DNA from: Pandoraea oxalativorans
Lineage (GTDB): Bacteria > Pseudomonadota > Gammaproteobacteria > Burkholderiales > Burkholderiaceae
NCBI RefSeq assembly: GCF_000972785.3
Contig: NZ_CP011253.3
Span: 3,038,001 to 3,102,000 of the forward strand
Direction: 5' to 3'
Length of the DNA stretch: 64,000 nucleotides
The position numbers and the translations under genes were made by a program. The notes under the pieces were generated by a model that saw nothing but the letters and a program-made list of their open reading frames with translations, was not told the DNA's origin and did no database searches. Shown here piece after piece: positions 56,322 through 64,000 of this stretch (position 1 is its first letter; every line of letters begins with the position of its first letter).

Positions 56322-57839
56322 ATGCCGGCTAGCGACCGCTCCGCCACTGTTTCCGCTTCGCTCAAACCGTTCGGACCGCTACCGTTGGCGAACCGTTTCG
56401 CGACGCTCGGCCCGGAGTTCTTTACCCGTCTGCCGCCCCAGCCCCTCCCCGCGCCTTACCTCGTTGGCTTCTCCGCCGATGCCGCGCGTCTTCTCGGCTG
56501 GTCGGCGGACGCCGCGCGCGATCCGGAATTCCTTGCCACGTTCGCGGGCAACGCGCCGCTGGCCGGTGGCGATCCGCTCGCCAGTGTCTACTCCGGGCAT
56601 CAGTTCGGCGTGTGGGCCGGTCAATTGGGTGACGGCCGGGCGCTGTTGCTCGGCGAATCGGACGGCCCCGGCGGGCGCTGGGAGATTCAGCTCAAGGGCG
56701 CGGGTCTCACACCGTATTCGCGCATGGGCGACGGACGCGCCGTGCTGCGCTCGTCGATCCGCGAATTTCTCGGCTCGGAAGCCATGTTCCACCTCGGCGT
56801 GCCGACCACACGTGCCCTGTGCGTGATCGGGTCGGACGCGCCGGTGCGCCGCGAGACGATCGAGACCGCAGCGGTCGTCACGCGTCTGTCGCCGAGCTTC
56901 ATCCGCTTCGGCCACTTCGAACACTTCTGGGCGGGCGATCGGTACGACGCCTTGCGTCAGCTTGCCGACTTCACGATCGATCACCACTATCCGCATTGCC
57001 GCGAGCAAGCCAATCCCTATCTCGCCCTGCTGAGCGCCGTATGCGACGCGACGGCCGAGTTGGTGGCGCACTGGCAGGCCGTGGGCTTCTGCCACGGCGT
57101 GATGAACACCGACAACATGTCGATTCTCGGTCTGACGATCGATTACGGCCCGTTCGGTTTTCTCGATGGCTTCAACGCGCATCACATCTGCAATCACTCC
57201 GATACGCAGGGGCGTTACGCCTATCAGGCGCAGCCGAACGTCGCGTACTGGAACCTGTTCTGTCTGGCGCAGTCGCTGCTGCCGCTCTTCGGCGAAGGCG
57301 AAGCGGCCGTCGAACAGGCGAAATCGGTGCTGCCCGTTTTCAAAACACGCTTTGCCGAAGAAATCGACCTGCGCATGCGCGCCAAGCTGGGCCTGCGCGA
57401 GTCGCATGCCGACGACGAGGCGCTCATCAACCGCCTGTTCAAGCTGATGCACGAAGGGCGCGTCGATTTCACGCATCTGTTCCGCACGCTCGCGACGTTT
57501 GAACTGGACAACCCCGACGCGGACGCCCCGCTGCGCGACATGTTCGTCGACCGTCCGGGATTCGACGCGTGGGCGGTCGATTACCGCGCGCGTCTGCGTC
57601 ATGAGGCCAGCACCGACGCAAAACGTGCCGTGGCAATGCGGCTCGTCAACCCGAAGTACATCTTGCGCAACCATCTGGCGGAAGTCGCCATTCGTCGCGC
57701 GAACGAGAAGGACTTCTCCGAGGTCGACACGCTGCTCAAGGTGCTTTCGCGTCCGTACGACGAACAACCCGAATTCGAGCGCTACGCTGAGTTGCCCCCG
57801 GACTGGGCCGGTCAGTTGGAAGTGAGCTGCTCGTCCTGA
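56322..57839 (+). CDS. selO: Protein adenylyltransferase SelO (YdiU family)
   Basis: 505-residue pseudokinase-fold AMPylase acting on redox proteins. Family blocks: [54 protein letters not shown], and the ATP/metal site [27 protein letters not shown]. Ends SCSS; a conserved C-terminal cysteine is present, at the site of Sec in eukaryotic SelO. Start at 56322 (MPASDRS) is plausible. Followed by msrB 172 bases on, a pairing that fits oxidative stress. Confidence 0.94.
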   Translation: MPASDRSATVSASLKPFGPLPLANRFATLGPEFFTRLPPQPLPAPYLVGFSADAARLLGWSADAARDPEFLATFAGNAPLAGGDPLASVYSGHQFGVWAGQLGDGRALLLGESDGPGGRWEIQLKGAGLTPYSRMGDGRAVLRSSIREFLGSEAMFHLGVPTTRALCVIGSDAPVRRETIETAAVVTRLSPSFIRFGHFEHFWAGDRYDALRQLADFTIDHHYPHCREQANPYLALLSAVCDATAELVAHWQAVGFCHGVMNTDNMSILGLTIDYGPFGFLDGFNAHHICNHSDTQGRYAYQAQPNVAYWNLFCLAQSLLPLFGEGEAAVEQAKSVLPVFKTRFAEEIDLRMRAKLGLRESHADDEALINRLFKLMHEGRVDFTHLFRTLATFELDNPDADAPLRDMFVDRPGFDAWAVDYRARLRHEASTDAKRAVAMRLVNPKYILRNHLAEVAIRRANEKDFSEVDTLLKVLSRPYDEQPEFERYAELPPDWAGQLEVSCSS

Positions 57840-58011
57840 ACTTATGAGTTCGGCAGGGCAGCCGGGCGCTACACACGCCCGTTGCAAAGCCGGGTTTCGT
57901 CCCCACATTCGCTACCTGACGCACCGAACCCTTTTGCACCCCTTTGAATCCAGCTGAACGTATGCGACGCACGGTGGCCAACGCCGTGCTGGCGCCCCCC
58001 AGGAGACTTCT

Positions 58012-58434
58012 ATGAGCAAAGTGGAAAAGACCGACGCCGAATGGCGTGCTCAACTCGACGACGTCGAGTACCAGATCACCCGTCACGCGGCGACCGAGCG
58101 GGCCTTTACCGGTCGTTACTGGGACCACTGGAAGGACGGCACCTACCGCTGCGTGTGCTGCGGCGCGCCGCTGTTCGAGTCGACCGAGAAGTTCGATGCC
58201 GGATGCGGCTGGCCGAGCTATTCCAAACCGATTGAGGGCGCGGGTATCGACGAAATCGCCGATTACAGTCATGGCATGGTGCGTGTGGAAGTGCGCTGTC
58301 ACAATTGCGACGCCCACCTCGGGCACGTTTTTGAGGACGGCCCGCAGCCGACCGGCCTGCGCTATTGCATCAACTCCGCATCGCTGAACTTCGAGGACAA
58401 GGCGGGAAAGTCCGACAAGCCGAAAGACGATTGA
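58012..58434 (+). CDS. msrB: Peptide-methionine (R)-S-oxide reductase
   Basis: 140 residues; reduces methionine-R-sulfoxide in proteins. Catalytic Cys in [12 protein letters not shown]; structural zinc set CVCCGAPLF and [14 protein letters not shown]; substrate-site [16 protein letters not shown] ribosome site before the ATG. Cytosolic, no signal peptide. Confidence 0.95.
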   Translation: MSKVEKTDAEWRAQLDDVEYQITRHAATERAFTGRYWDHWKDGTYRCVCCGAPLFESTEKFDAGCGWPSYSKPIEGAGIDEIADYSHGMVRVEVRCHNCDAHLGHVFEDGPQPTGLRYCINSASLNFEDKAGKSDKPKDD

Positions 58435-58598
58435 GGGTAATCTTCTGCATAGCGGACGCCACGGCGTCCGCTTTCAAAAAGCGGCCACGCGCCGCTGAAT
58501 CATGGTGAATCGGCGTGAATTTCACGCCTTTCTCCGGCAATTGGCAACTTCTGGCCTTAGTCTTGCGTCCACCTGACTTTTTACTGGGAGCCCACGTC

Positions 58599-59026
58599 AT
58601 GTCCAAGAAATCCGAACGCCGCCTTAGCCTCGCCCTCGCCGCCTCGCCGCCTCGCTGATCGCCGGCGGCGTCATGCTTAGCGCGCCGACACACGCGCAAA
58701 TCAACGTGCCGCAAGCTGGCACGACGGCCGGAGGCACCGTGGCTGTCCCTACGGTCATGCCGCGCGCCGTGACGGTCGAGCAGGCGCTCAAGGCGCCGAA
58801 GGATATGGAGGCCGTCATCGAAGGGCACATTGTCAACCGGATCAAGCACGAGCATTACACGTCCCAGGACCCATCCGGCACGATCGAGATCGAACTCGAC
58901 GACAAATACCTCCCGAAGGGTCAGCAGATTACCCCGGAGACGCTGGTGCGCATCACTGGCGAGGTGGACACCCACCGTATGAAGCCGAACGATATCGACG
59001 TGAAGCGCATCGACATCGTCAAATAA
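58599..59026 (+). pseudogene. BOF-family (YgiW/YdeI-like) periplasmic protein with frameshifted signal peptide
   Basis: ATG 58599 has GGGAG upstream and encodes MSKKSERRLSLALAAS, then stops at TGA 58656. The mature domain follows in another frame (58673-59026): QINVPQAGTTAGG, TVEQALKAPKDMEAVIEGHIV, EIELDDKYLPKGQQITPETLVRITGEVDTH, KRIDIVK, a bacterial OB-fold (BOF) pattern. Removing one copy of the 8-bp tandem TCGCCGCC (58636-58651) joins the two into a 139-residue protein with an ideal signal peptide ending LSAPTHAQ. As read, only an internal ATG at 58673 could give the domain, without a signal peptide. Sequencing or assembly error is possible. Confidence 0.78.
58636..58655 (+). repeat. 8-bp tandem duplication in the signal-peptide region
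   Basis: TCGCCGCC occurs twice in tandem followed by TCGC (2.5 copies). Its length is not a multiple of three, so it shifts the frame of the BOF-family gene. Confidence 0.85.
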
Positions 59027-59086
59027 GCGAGTCAAATAAGCGGGACAAATCGAGGTCGAAGCGAAGTTGAAGCTGGCCCTTTGAAA

Positions 59087-59092
59087 TATAAT
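59087..59092 (+). promoter_or_regulatory. Candidate -10 element of yciB
   Basis: Perfect TATAAT 65 bases before the yciB ATG. TTGAAG at 59067-59072 is nearest -35 but only 14 bases away, so the promoter is tentative. Confidence 0.4.
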
Positions 59093-59156
59093 GCGGGTTT
59101 GCGCCCCGGCCTTTGCGCCGGGGGCGGAAACCTCCGAAGCCCCAAGCCGAGACTTC

Positions 59157-59690
59157 ATGAAATTTCTCTTCGACCTGTTACCGGTCATCCTGTTTTTCGT
59201 CGCCTTCAAATTCGCCGGCATTTACGTTGCGACCGGCATCGCGATCGTCACGACGATTGCTCAGGTTATCTGGATGTGGTTGCGCCACCGCCAGGTGGAA
59301 CCCATGCAATGGGTGAGTCTTGCGATTATCGTGGTGTTCGGCGGCGCGACCATGCTGCTGCACGACGAGACCTTCATCAAGTGGAAACCCACTGCGCTTT
59401 ACTGGCTCTTCGGCATCACGCTGTTCGTCGCCGAACTGATGTTCGACAAGAATCTGATTCGCGCGATGATGGAAAAGCAAATGGCGCTGCCCGAGCATCT
59501 GTGGCGCGCCGTGAACTTCAGCTGGGCGCTCTTCTTCCTTGCGATGGGCGTGCTGAATCTGGTCATCGCCTATCACTTCTCGACCGACACCTGGGTCAAC
59601 TTCAAGCTCTTCGGCGGCATGGGCCTCATGGTCGTGTTCATCGTCGTGCAGAGCCTCTGGCTCGCGAAGTACATCAAACAGGACGAGTAA
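59157..59690 (+). CDS. yciB: Septation protein A / inner membrane-spanning protein YciB
   Basis: 177 residues from ATG 59157 ([14 protein letters not shown]). Five hydrophobic helices; family blocks [71 protein letters not shown] and [11 protein letters not shown]. Implicated in cell-envelope/intracellular septation. Followed 25 bases later by bolA. Confidence 0.93.
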   Translation: MKFLFDLLPVILFFVAFKFAGIYVATGIAIVTTIAQVIWMWLRHRQVEPMQWVSLAIIVVFGGATMLLHDETFIKWKPTALYWLFGITLFVAELMFDKNLIRAMMEKQMALPEHLWRAVNFSWALFFLAMGVLNLVIAYHFSTDTWVNFKLFGGMGLMVVFIVVQSLWLAKYIKQDE

Positions 59691-59715
59691 CGTCGTCTGT
59701 CAGGAAGCCTCCACC

Positions 59716-59979
59716 ATGACCATGGAACAGCAAATCGAAGCGCGGCTCACCGCTGCGCTCTCCCCGCTCGAGTTTGCGCTCGAGAACGACAGCGCACGGC
59801 ACGCCGGACACGCTGGCGCCGCCTCGGGTGGGCATTACAACGTGCGTATCGTATCCGCCGCGTTTACCGGGCGTAACCGCGTTGCGCGTCACCGCCTGGT
59901 GTATGATGCGCTTGCCGATTTGATGCAGAACGGCATTCACGCCCTCGCCATCGTTGCGCTCGCCCCGGGCGAAGCGTAA
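59716..59979 (+). CDS. BolA-family protein
   Basis: 87 residues. BolA fold: EARLTAALSPLEFALENDSARHAGH, the His-containing loop GGHYNVRIVSAAFTGRNRVARHRLVYDAL, and DLMQNGIHALAI. BolA proteins work with glutaredoxins in Fe-S handling. Start MTMEQ or the second Met are both possible. In a row with yciB and the PpiC-type isomerase. Confidence 0.9.
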   Translation: MTMEQQIEARLTAALSPLEFALENDSARHAGHAGAASGGHYNVRIVSAAFTGRNRVARHRLVYDALADLMQNGIHALAIVALAPGEA

Positions 59980-60041
59980 CTTGCCTGCGACGCGTCCCCC
60001 GTCGATTAATCTTGCCTTCGTCATTCGTTAGGAAAAACAGC

Positions 60042-60836
60042 ATGGCATTGAAACTCGCCCGCACGGCACTGGCGCTCGGCGCAGCCGTGTCGCTGACCGC
60101 CGTCTCCCTCCCCGCCCTCGCCCAGAACGTCGCCGTCGTGAACGGTACGCCGGTGCCTGTGGCCCGCGCCGACGCCATGTTGCGCGAGATGGTCCGTCAG
60201 GGTCAGCCGAACTCGCCGCAACTGCAACAGCAAGTGCGCGAAGAACTGGTCAAGCGCGAAGTGCTCGCGCAGGCAGCCATCAGCAAGGGTCTGGCGACCG
60301 ATCCGAGCGTCAAGCAGCAGCTCAAGCTGGCCGAGCAAGGCGTGCTGATCCGCGCGCTCATCGCCGACTTCCAGAAGACGTCGCCGGTGACCGACGCCGA
60401 ACTCCAAGCGCGTTACGACCAGTTGAAGAAGCAATTCGGCGACAAGGAATATCACGCACGACACATTCTGGTGCCGAGCGAAGAGACGGCCAAGGACATC
60501 ATTGCGAAGCTCAAGGGCGGCGCGAAGTTCGCCGACCTCGCCAAGCAGTACTCGAAGGATCCGGGTTCGGCACAGAACGGCGGTGACCTCGACTGGTCTC
60601 CGGCTAACGCCTATGTCCCCGAATTCGCCGACGCGCTGCAAAAGCTGCAAAAGGGCCAGTATTCGCAAACGCCGGTCAAGACGCAGTTTGGCTACCACGT
60701 GCTTGAACTGGACGACGTGCGCGAAGCACAGATCCCGCCGCTCGCCGACGTCAAGCCGCAGTTGGTTCAACAGATGCAGGAAGAGAAGCTGCAAGGCTTC
60801 ATCGAAAATCTGGAAAAGAAGGCCAAGATTCAGTAA
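60042..60836 (+). CDS. Periplasmic peptidyl-prolyl isomerase (parvulin/PpiC type)
   Basis: 264 residues from ATG 60042 (AGGA upstream). Signal peptide ends LPALAQN; N-terminal helical chaperone region (about 30-120) followed by a parvulin domain (about 135-225): YHARHILVPSEETAKDI, GAKFADLAKQYSKDPGSAQNGGDLDW and TPVKTQFGYHVLELDDVRE. Helps fold outer-membrane or periplasmic proteins. A strong terminator follows (60862-60888). Confidence 0.93.
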   Translation: MALKLARTALALGAAVSLTAVSLPALAQNVAVVNGTPVPVARADAMLREMVRQGQPNSPQLQQQVREELVKREVLAQAAISKGLATDPSVKQQLKLAEQGVLIRALIADFQKTSPVTDAELQARYDQLKKQFGDKEYHARHILVPSEETAKDIIAKLKGGAKFADLAKQYSKDPGSAQNGGDLDWSPANAYVPEFADALQKLQKGQYSQTPVKTQFGYHVLELDDVREAQIPPLADVKPQLVQQMQEEKLQGFIENLEKKAKIQ

Positions 60837-60861
60837 GCGTTGCGCCTACGGAATCGAAACG

Positions 60862-60888
60862 AAAATCCCGCCTTTCGGCGGGATTTTT
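60862..60888. terminator. Bidirectional rho-independent terminator
   Basis: AAAATCCCGCC, loop TTTC, GGCGGGATTTT: an 11-base perfect stem with T runs on both sides, between the convergent isomerase and duplicated exported-protein genes. Confidence 0.92.
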
Positions 60889-60914
60889 GTTTTCCGCAAG
60901 CGCTGGCGACAGAG

Positions 60915-62510
60915 CTAATTCGCCGCGATCTGGTCGGCAGGCATATAGGTGAATATCTGCCCCGTGGCTGCGGCGGGATTCACGCGAATGATCGGCAGGA
61001 AACGGCCTGTCACGTTGAAATAGCCTTGCTGAACCACGCGAGCGTCGGCGCCGCCTTCACCGACGTTGATGAAAGCCTCCAGAGGAAGTTTCTCTGGAAT
61101 GTTCGGGGGCCAAGGCTTGATCGTTTGTTCGTTCCAGGGATATGCAAGCCCGGAATAATCACGCCGCAGGGTGACACTCAGTTCAAATTGAGCGGGCGTG
61201 ACCCGAAACGGGCAGCGTATGCCGCGCCACGCCACATAGGTGGTGATCCCGAGCGCATCGCAGTACAGGGTCTGCCCCGGACTGAGGCAGCTATCGGGGC
61301 GCCCGCCAGTGCCTGCGTCGTCAGGAAATGCACACTTCATCACAAGTGTCTGAGCCGATGGTGCGCCGAACTCCTTCACGATGAAACCCGTTCCTCCGCG
61401 CCCAGTAATCAGCGAAGTCACCTTTGCATCCGCCCGCATGTAGCTGAATGACACGCCATCCCGAGCGATATAGTCCGCACGAGGATTCCAGATGGGCATG
61501 TCTCTGATAGCCACAACGCGAATGAGCACACCGTCGCAGTAATACGCGGCTTTCGTCCCGCCATCACAATCCGGTGACGTATCGGCGTATCGCTTCGTCA
61601 ACCGCTCCGCCACGCCGAACCCCTCGTCCAGCTGTTCCGTCTCGTCGAAGCCGAACGACATCCCCTGCCCCGGCGCAAACCTCACGCGAAGAATCGGCAT
61701 CCATTTGCCGGTCGCGGTGAAGTATTGCATCTGGTATCGCTGTGCCTGCAATAGCTGTCCGGGCGTGTCTACGTCGTAATAAAACGCCTGAATGGGGATG
61801 TCTGCAGGTGCCGCTGGATTCCAGGCCGCGATAAGCAACGACAAGGGTGTTTGTGCCAACGCGTCCGTCGCCTGTTCATGCGCCTGTATTGCCGCGTAGA
61901 ACTGCGGCGTGATGTGCGCGCTCAATGAACATTGACGAAGCACGTTCTGGCCGTTCGACAGGAAGTGTGCGATCCATGCCGTCGCGTCGGTGACCCCATT
62001 GGCGGCACACGAACTCCAGTCTGGCGGGACAGGCGGCGCACTGTTCAATAGATCACAGCCGTGTGAGCCACTGGTGCCCGGTGGCGTCACGGCAAACGGA
62101 TACACGCACCGAACATCGTATGGCTTCTGCCACCCGGCCGCCGTGAACCCGTCGGCCAGAATGAATCCTGCTGTCGCGCCCAGCGACGAAGTCCGCAAGT
62201 CGCCTCGCACGAACGCGAGGTTGACGGACTGCGTCTGCACCTCCTCGGTAGTCAGCGCGGCGAACTGTTGCGACGCGCCTCCCGACAGAGCACGCACAAT
62301 CAAGCCACTGCACATCCATATCGGCCGATCCGCACCGCATGTTTGAACCCGCGAGGCATAGCGCTGATTCACCAATTGGGCCACATCAAGGCCGGGAAGT
62401 CCCTGCGCGTACACGCCGTTCGCGGCGAGCGCGAGGCCGAGGCATAACACGACCTGCCGACCACCGACTACGCACGAACGCACCGCCCGCCGAAAATTTG
62501 GAATCGCCAT
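60915..62510 (-). CDS. Large exported protein of two six-cysteine repeat units (halovibrin-like?)
   Basis: 531 residues with signal peptide (cut near GVYAQGLP). The mature part is two similar units, about 38-295 and 296-531. Each has six cysteines in the same order: C....(M/Y)CSG/DG-LIR (QTCGADRPIWMCSGLIVRAL; PDCDGGTKAAYYCDGVLIRV), a C-hydrophobic-P (VRCVYP; MKCAFP), a Cys, C-A/D-x-G-(V/I)-T (SSCAANGVTDATAW; LYCDALGITTYVAW) and a last Cys. Both end with a P-(I/L)-(Q/E)-AF segment, an AQ/QQ-rich stretch and TG(K/R)-(W/F)-(M/L)-P-I-(L/I)-RV. From memory this resembles proteins called halovibrin HvnA in Pseudomonas; weakly supported. GAGGTGG site precedes the ATG. Convergent with the isomerase gene. 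Confidence 0.72.
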   Translation of the reverse strand: MAIPNFRRAVRSCVVGGRQVVLCLGLALAANGVYAQGLPGLDVAQLVNQRYASRVQTCGADRPIWMCSGLIVRALSGGASQQFAALTTEEVQTQSVNLAFVRGDLRTSSLGATAGFILADGFTAAGWQKPYDVRCVYPFAVTPPGTSGSHGCDLLNSAPPVPPDWSSCAANGVTDATAWIAHFLSNGQNVLRQCSLSAHITPQFYAAIQAHEQATDALAQTPLSLLIAAWNPAAPADIPIQAFYYDVDTPGQLLQAQRYQMQYFTATGKWMPILRVRFAPGQGMSFGFDETEQLDEGFGVAERLTKRYADTSPDCDGGTKAAYYCDGVLIRVVAIRDMPIWNPRADYIARDGVSFSYMRADAKVTSLITGRGGTGFIVKEFGAPSAQTLVMKCAFPDDAGTGGRPDSCLSPGQTLYCDALGITTYVAWRGIRCPFRVTPAQFELSVTLRRDYSGLAYPWNEQTIKPWPPNIPEKLPLEAFINVGEGGADARVVQQGYFNVTGRFLPIIRVNPAAATGQIFTYMPADQIAAN

Positions 62511-62604
62511 CTCACCACCTCGCGCGAAACCGCCCAGAGGCTATTGGGCCATGCCACATTCGTGGCGAACAACTGTCAACCCTGACAGGTGAAGACGTGA
62601 CCCA

Positions 62605-62642
62605 ACAAAAAAACCGCTTACCCCATGACAGGGAAAGCGGTT
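62605..62642 (-). terminator. Rho-independent terminator of purL
   Basis: On the minus strand AACCGCTT pairs with AAGCGGTT (62635-62642 with 62612-62619), with CCC/GGG extending the stem, followed by a seven-T run. It lies about 80 bases past the purL stop. Confidence 0.88.
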
Positions 62643-62721
62643 CCTTTCGAGCCGATACCAAGCCGAGGACTTCGCACTGTGCCGCGAAACCTCGTAAAGC
62701 TTATTTGATCAAGCCATCCAA

Positions 62722-64000
62722 TCAGGCCACCCAGCGGCGCGCGTTGCGGAACATGCGCATCCACGGGCTGTCTTCGCCCCATTGCTCCGGCGCCCAACTC
62801 ATCTGCACCGTGCGGAACACGCGCTCCGGGTGCGGCATCATCACCGTAAAGCGGCCGTCGCCCGTCGTGACTGCCGTCAGACCGCGCGGCGAGCCGTTCG
62901 GGTTGAACGGGTACTGTTCGGTCGGTTGGCCGCGATGGTCGACGAAACGCATCGCTGCAATCGCCTGATCGATGTTGCCTTGCTGACCGAAGTTGGCAAA
63001 GCCCTCGCCGTGCGCAATCACGATCGGCAGTTGCGAGCCCGCCATGTCCTTGAAGAACAGCGACGGCGATTCGAGCACTTCGACTTGCGTCAGACGCGCT
63101 TCATACTTCGACTGGTTGTACGTGAACTTGGGCCATGCTGCAGCGCCAGGGATCAGGTTCGACAGGTTGCTCATCATCTGGCACCCGTTGCAGACGCCCA
63201 GTGCGAACGTGTCGGCCCGATTGAAAAAGCCCGCGAATTGCTCGGCCAGCGACGGGTTGAACAGAATCGTCTTCGCCCAGCCTTCACCGGCACCGAGCGT
63301 ATCGCCGTACGAGAAGCCGCCGCACGCGATGAAGCCCTTGAACGCTTCGAGCGAGTGACGGCCCGCCAGCAGATCGCTCATGTGCACGTCGTAAGCCTCA
63401 AAACCGGCCTTGTCCAGCACGTAGGCCATTTCAAGGTGCGAGTTCACGCCCTGCTCACGCAGCACAGCCACCTTCGGACGCGCGCCCGACGCAATGAACG
63501 GTGCCGCAATGTCTTCGCTCGGATCGAACGTCACCTTCGGCGAGAGGCCCGGGTCGCTCGTGTCGTTCAGCGCCTCGTACTCGGCGTCCGCTGCTGCCGG
63601 ATTGTCGCGCAGACGCGCAATGCGCCAGCTCACCTCCGTCCACACGCGTTGCAGTTCGGCGCGCGAGGCACCAAAAACCTTCTTGGCATCGCGATAGATT
63701 TCGATGACGTCGCTCGTGTTCGGCTTGCCGATCACATTCGTGCACGACGACAGACCCGCTTCACGCAACGTCTGCAACACAGCGTCGCGCTCCGAAGCAC
63801 GCACCTGAATCACACCGCCGAGTTCTTCCGAGAAGAGCGCGCGCAGCGTCTTGTCTTCACGACGGCCGACGGTCTGCTTCGCCCAATCCTTGGCGTCGCC
63901 ATAATCCGACTCGAAGCCGTCGTCGAGCGTAAGCATGTCGACGTTGAGCGACACGCCGACGTGACCGGCGAACGCCATTTCGGCGACCGTGGCGAACAGA
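62722..64000 (-). CDS. purL: Phosphoribosylformylglycinamidine synthase (3' part, N-terminus outside window)
   Basis: The frame stays open to the window edge, giving about 426 C-terminal residues of the large single-chain PurL (family length about 1,300). Makes FGAM from FGAR, glutamine and ATP in purine synthesis. The glutaminase domain has nucleophile Cys in [13 protein letters not shown] and the His/Glu in [14 protein letters not shown]; the last part of the ATPase half includes [13 protein letters not shown] and [17 protein letters not shown] clear terminator follows. Confidence 0.95.
   Translation of the reverse strand, partial: LFATVAEMAFAGHVGVSLNVDMLTLDDGFESDYGDAKDWAKQTVGRREDKTLRALFSEELGGVIQVRASERDAVLQTLREAGLSSCTNVIGKPNTSDVIEIYRDAKKVFGASRAELQRVWTEVSWRIARLRDNPAAADAEYEALNDTSDPGLSPKVTFDPSEDIAAPFIASGARPKVAVLREQGVNSHLEMAYVLDKAGFEAYDVHMSDLLAGRHSLEAFKGFIACGGFSYGDTLGAGEGWAKTILFNPSLAEQFAGFFNRADTFALGVCNGCQMMSNLSNLIPGAAAWPKFTYNQSKYEARLTQVEVLESPSLFFKDMAGSQLPIVIAHGEGFANFGQQGNIDQAIAAMRFVDHRGQPTEQYPFNPNGSPRGLTAVTTGDGRFTVMMPHPERVFRTVQMSWAPEQWGEDSPWMRMFRNARRWVA

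Noticed and set aside
1..64000. tRNA, rRNA, CRISPR, insertion sequence, integrase or phage genes
   Set aside because: Scanned for and not found; no spaced identical repeats of CRISPR type and no transposase motifs.

Overview
The window is GC-rich DNA from a chromosome of a betaproteobacterium, most likely Burkholderiaceae (Burkholderia/Pandoraea-like; the genus is an inference). Supporting this are the gene blocks tatD-holB-tmk-mltG / ygfZ-DUF4936-NRDE and selO-msrB / yciB-bolA-PpiC isomerase / purL, the arginine-succinyltransferase pair, otsBA, and consistently GC-rich codon use. No rRNA, tRNA, CRISPR array, insertion sequence, integrase or prophage gene was seen.

Layout. 1-5.8 kb (minus strand): an HdeD-like membrane protein cut by the window edge, arginine catabolism genes astA and astC, and a polar amino-acid ABC transporter (ATPase, permease, binding protein) with a stem-loop terminator between binding protein and permease. 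6-8.6 kb: a stand-alone acetolactate synthase large subunit divergent from an Lrp/AsnC regulator. 8.8-14.2 kb: exported peroxiredoxin, hemolysin III homologue, a soluble hybrid histidine kinase, a chemoreceptor behind a sigma-28 type promoter, and acylphosphatase. 14.3-19.6 kb: a PepSY-flavodoxin-FNR reductase under a Fur-box-like site, divergent from trehalose genes otsB-otsA. 19.7-27.5 kb: a crotonase, an ankyrin lipoprotein, and housekeeping genes tatD, holB, tmk, mltG, ygfZ, DUF4936 and NRDE.

27.9-45.7 kb is the main accessory locus: an aryl-polyene (APE) pigment type II polyketide operon in the canonical apeC-D-E-F-G-H/I-J-K-L-M-O-P-Q-R order, nearly all genes overlapping or spaced under 15 bases. 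It adds an aromatic ammonia-lyase between apeJ and apeK, a fused apeH-apeI, a small Tat-like exported protein and a FabB-like ketosynthase, with a convergent methyltransferase at the end. Expected flow: the ammonia-lyase makes an arylacrylate; the ApeH domain loads it on an ACP; ketosynthases, ketoreductase and dehydratases extend it to a polyene; the acyl/glycosyltransferases, LolA-like protein and MMPL exporter anchor and export it. Two genes of this operon are broken as read: the MMPL exporter by an in-frame TAG, and the FabB-like ketosynthase by a one-base loss in a C tract.

45.9-56 kb (minus strand) is a lipid/acyl-CoA block: acyl-CoA ligase, a Liv-type ABC transporter without a binding protein, a fused enoyl-CoA hydratase/3-hydroxyacyl-CoA dehydrogenase, nicotinamidase, a PaaI-type thioesterase and an MDR oxidoreductase. 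56.3-64 kb: selO, msrB, a BOF-family gene whose signal peptide is frameshifted by an 8-bp tandem duplication, yciB, bolA, a PpiC-type isomerase, a large exported protein made of two six-cysteine units, and the 3' part of purL running off the window.
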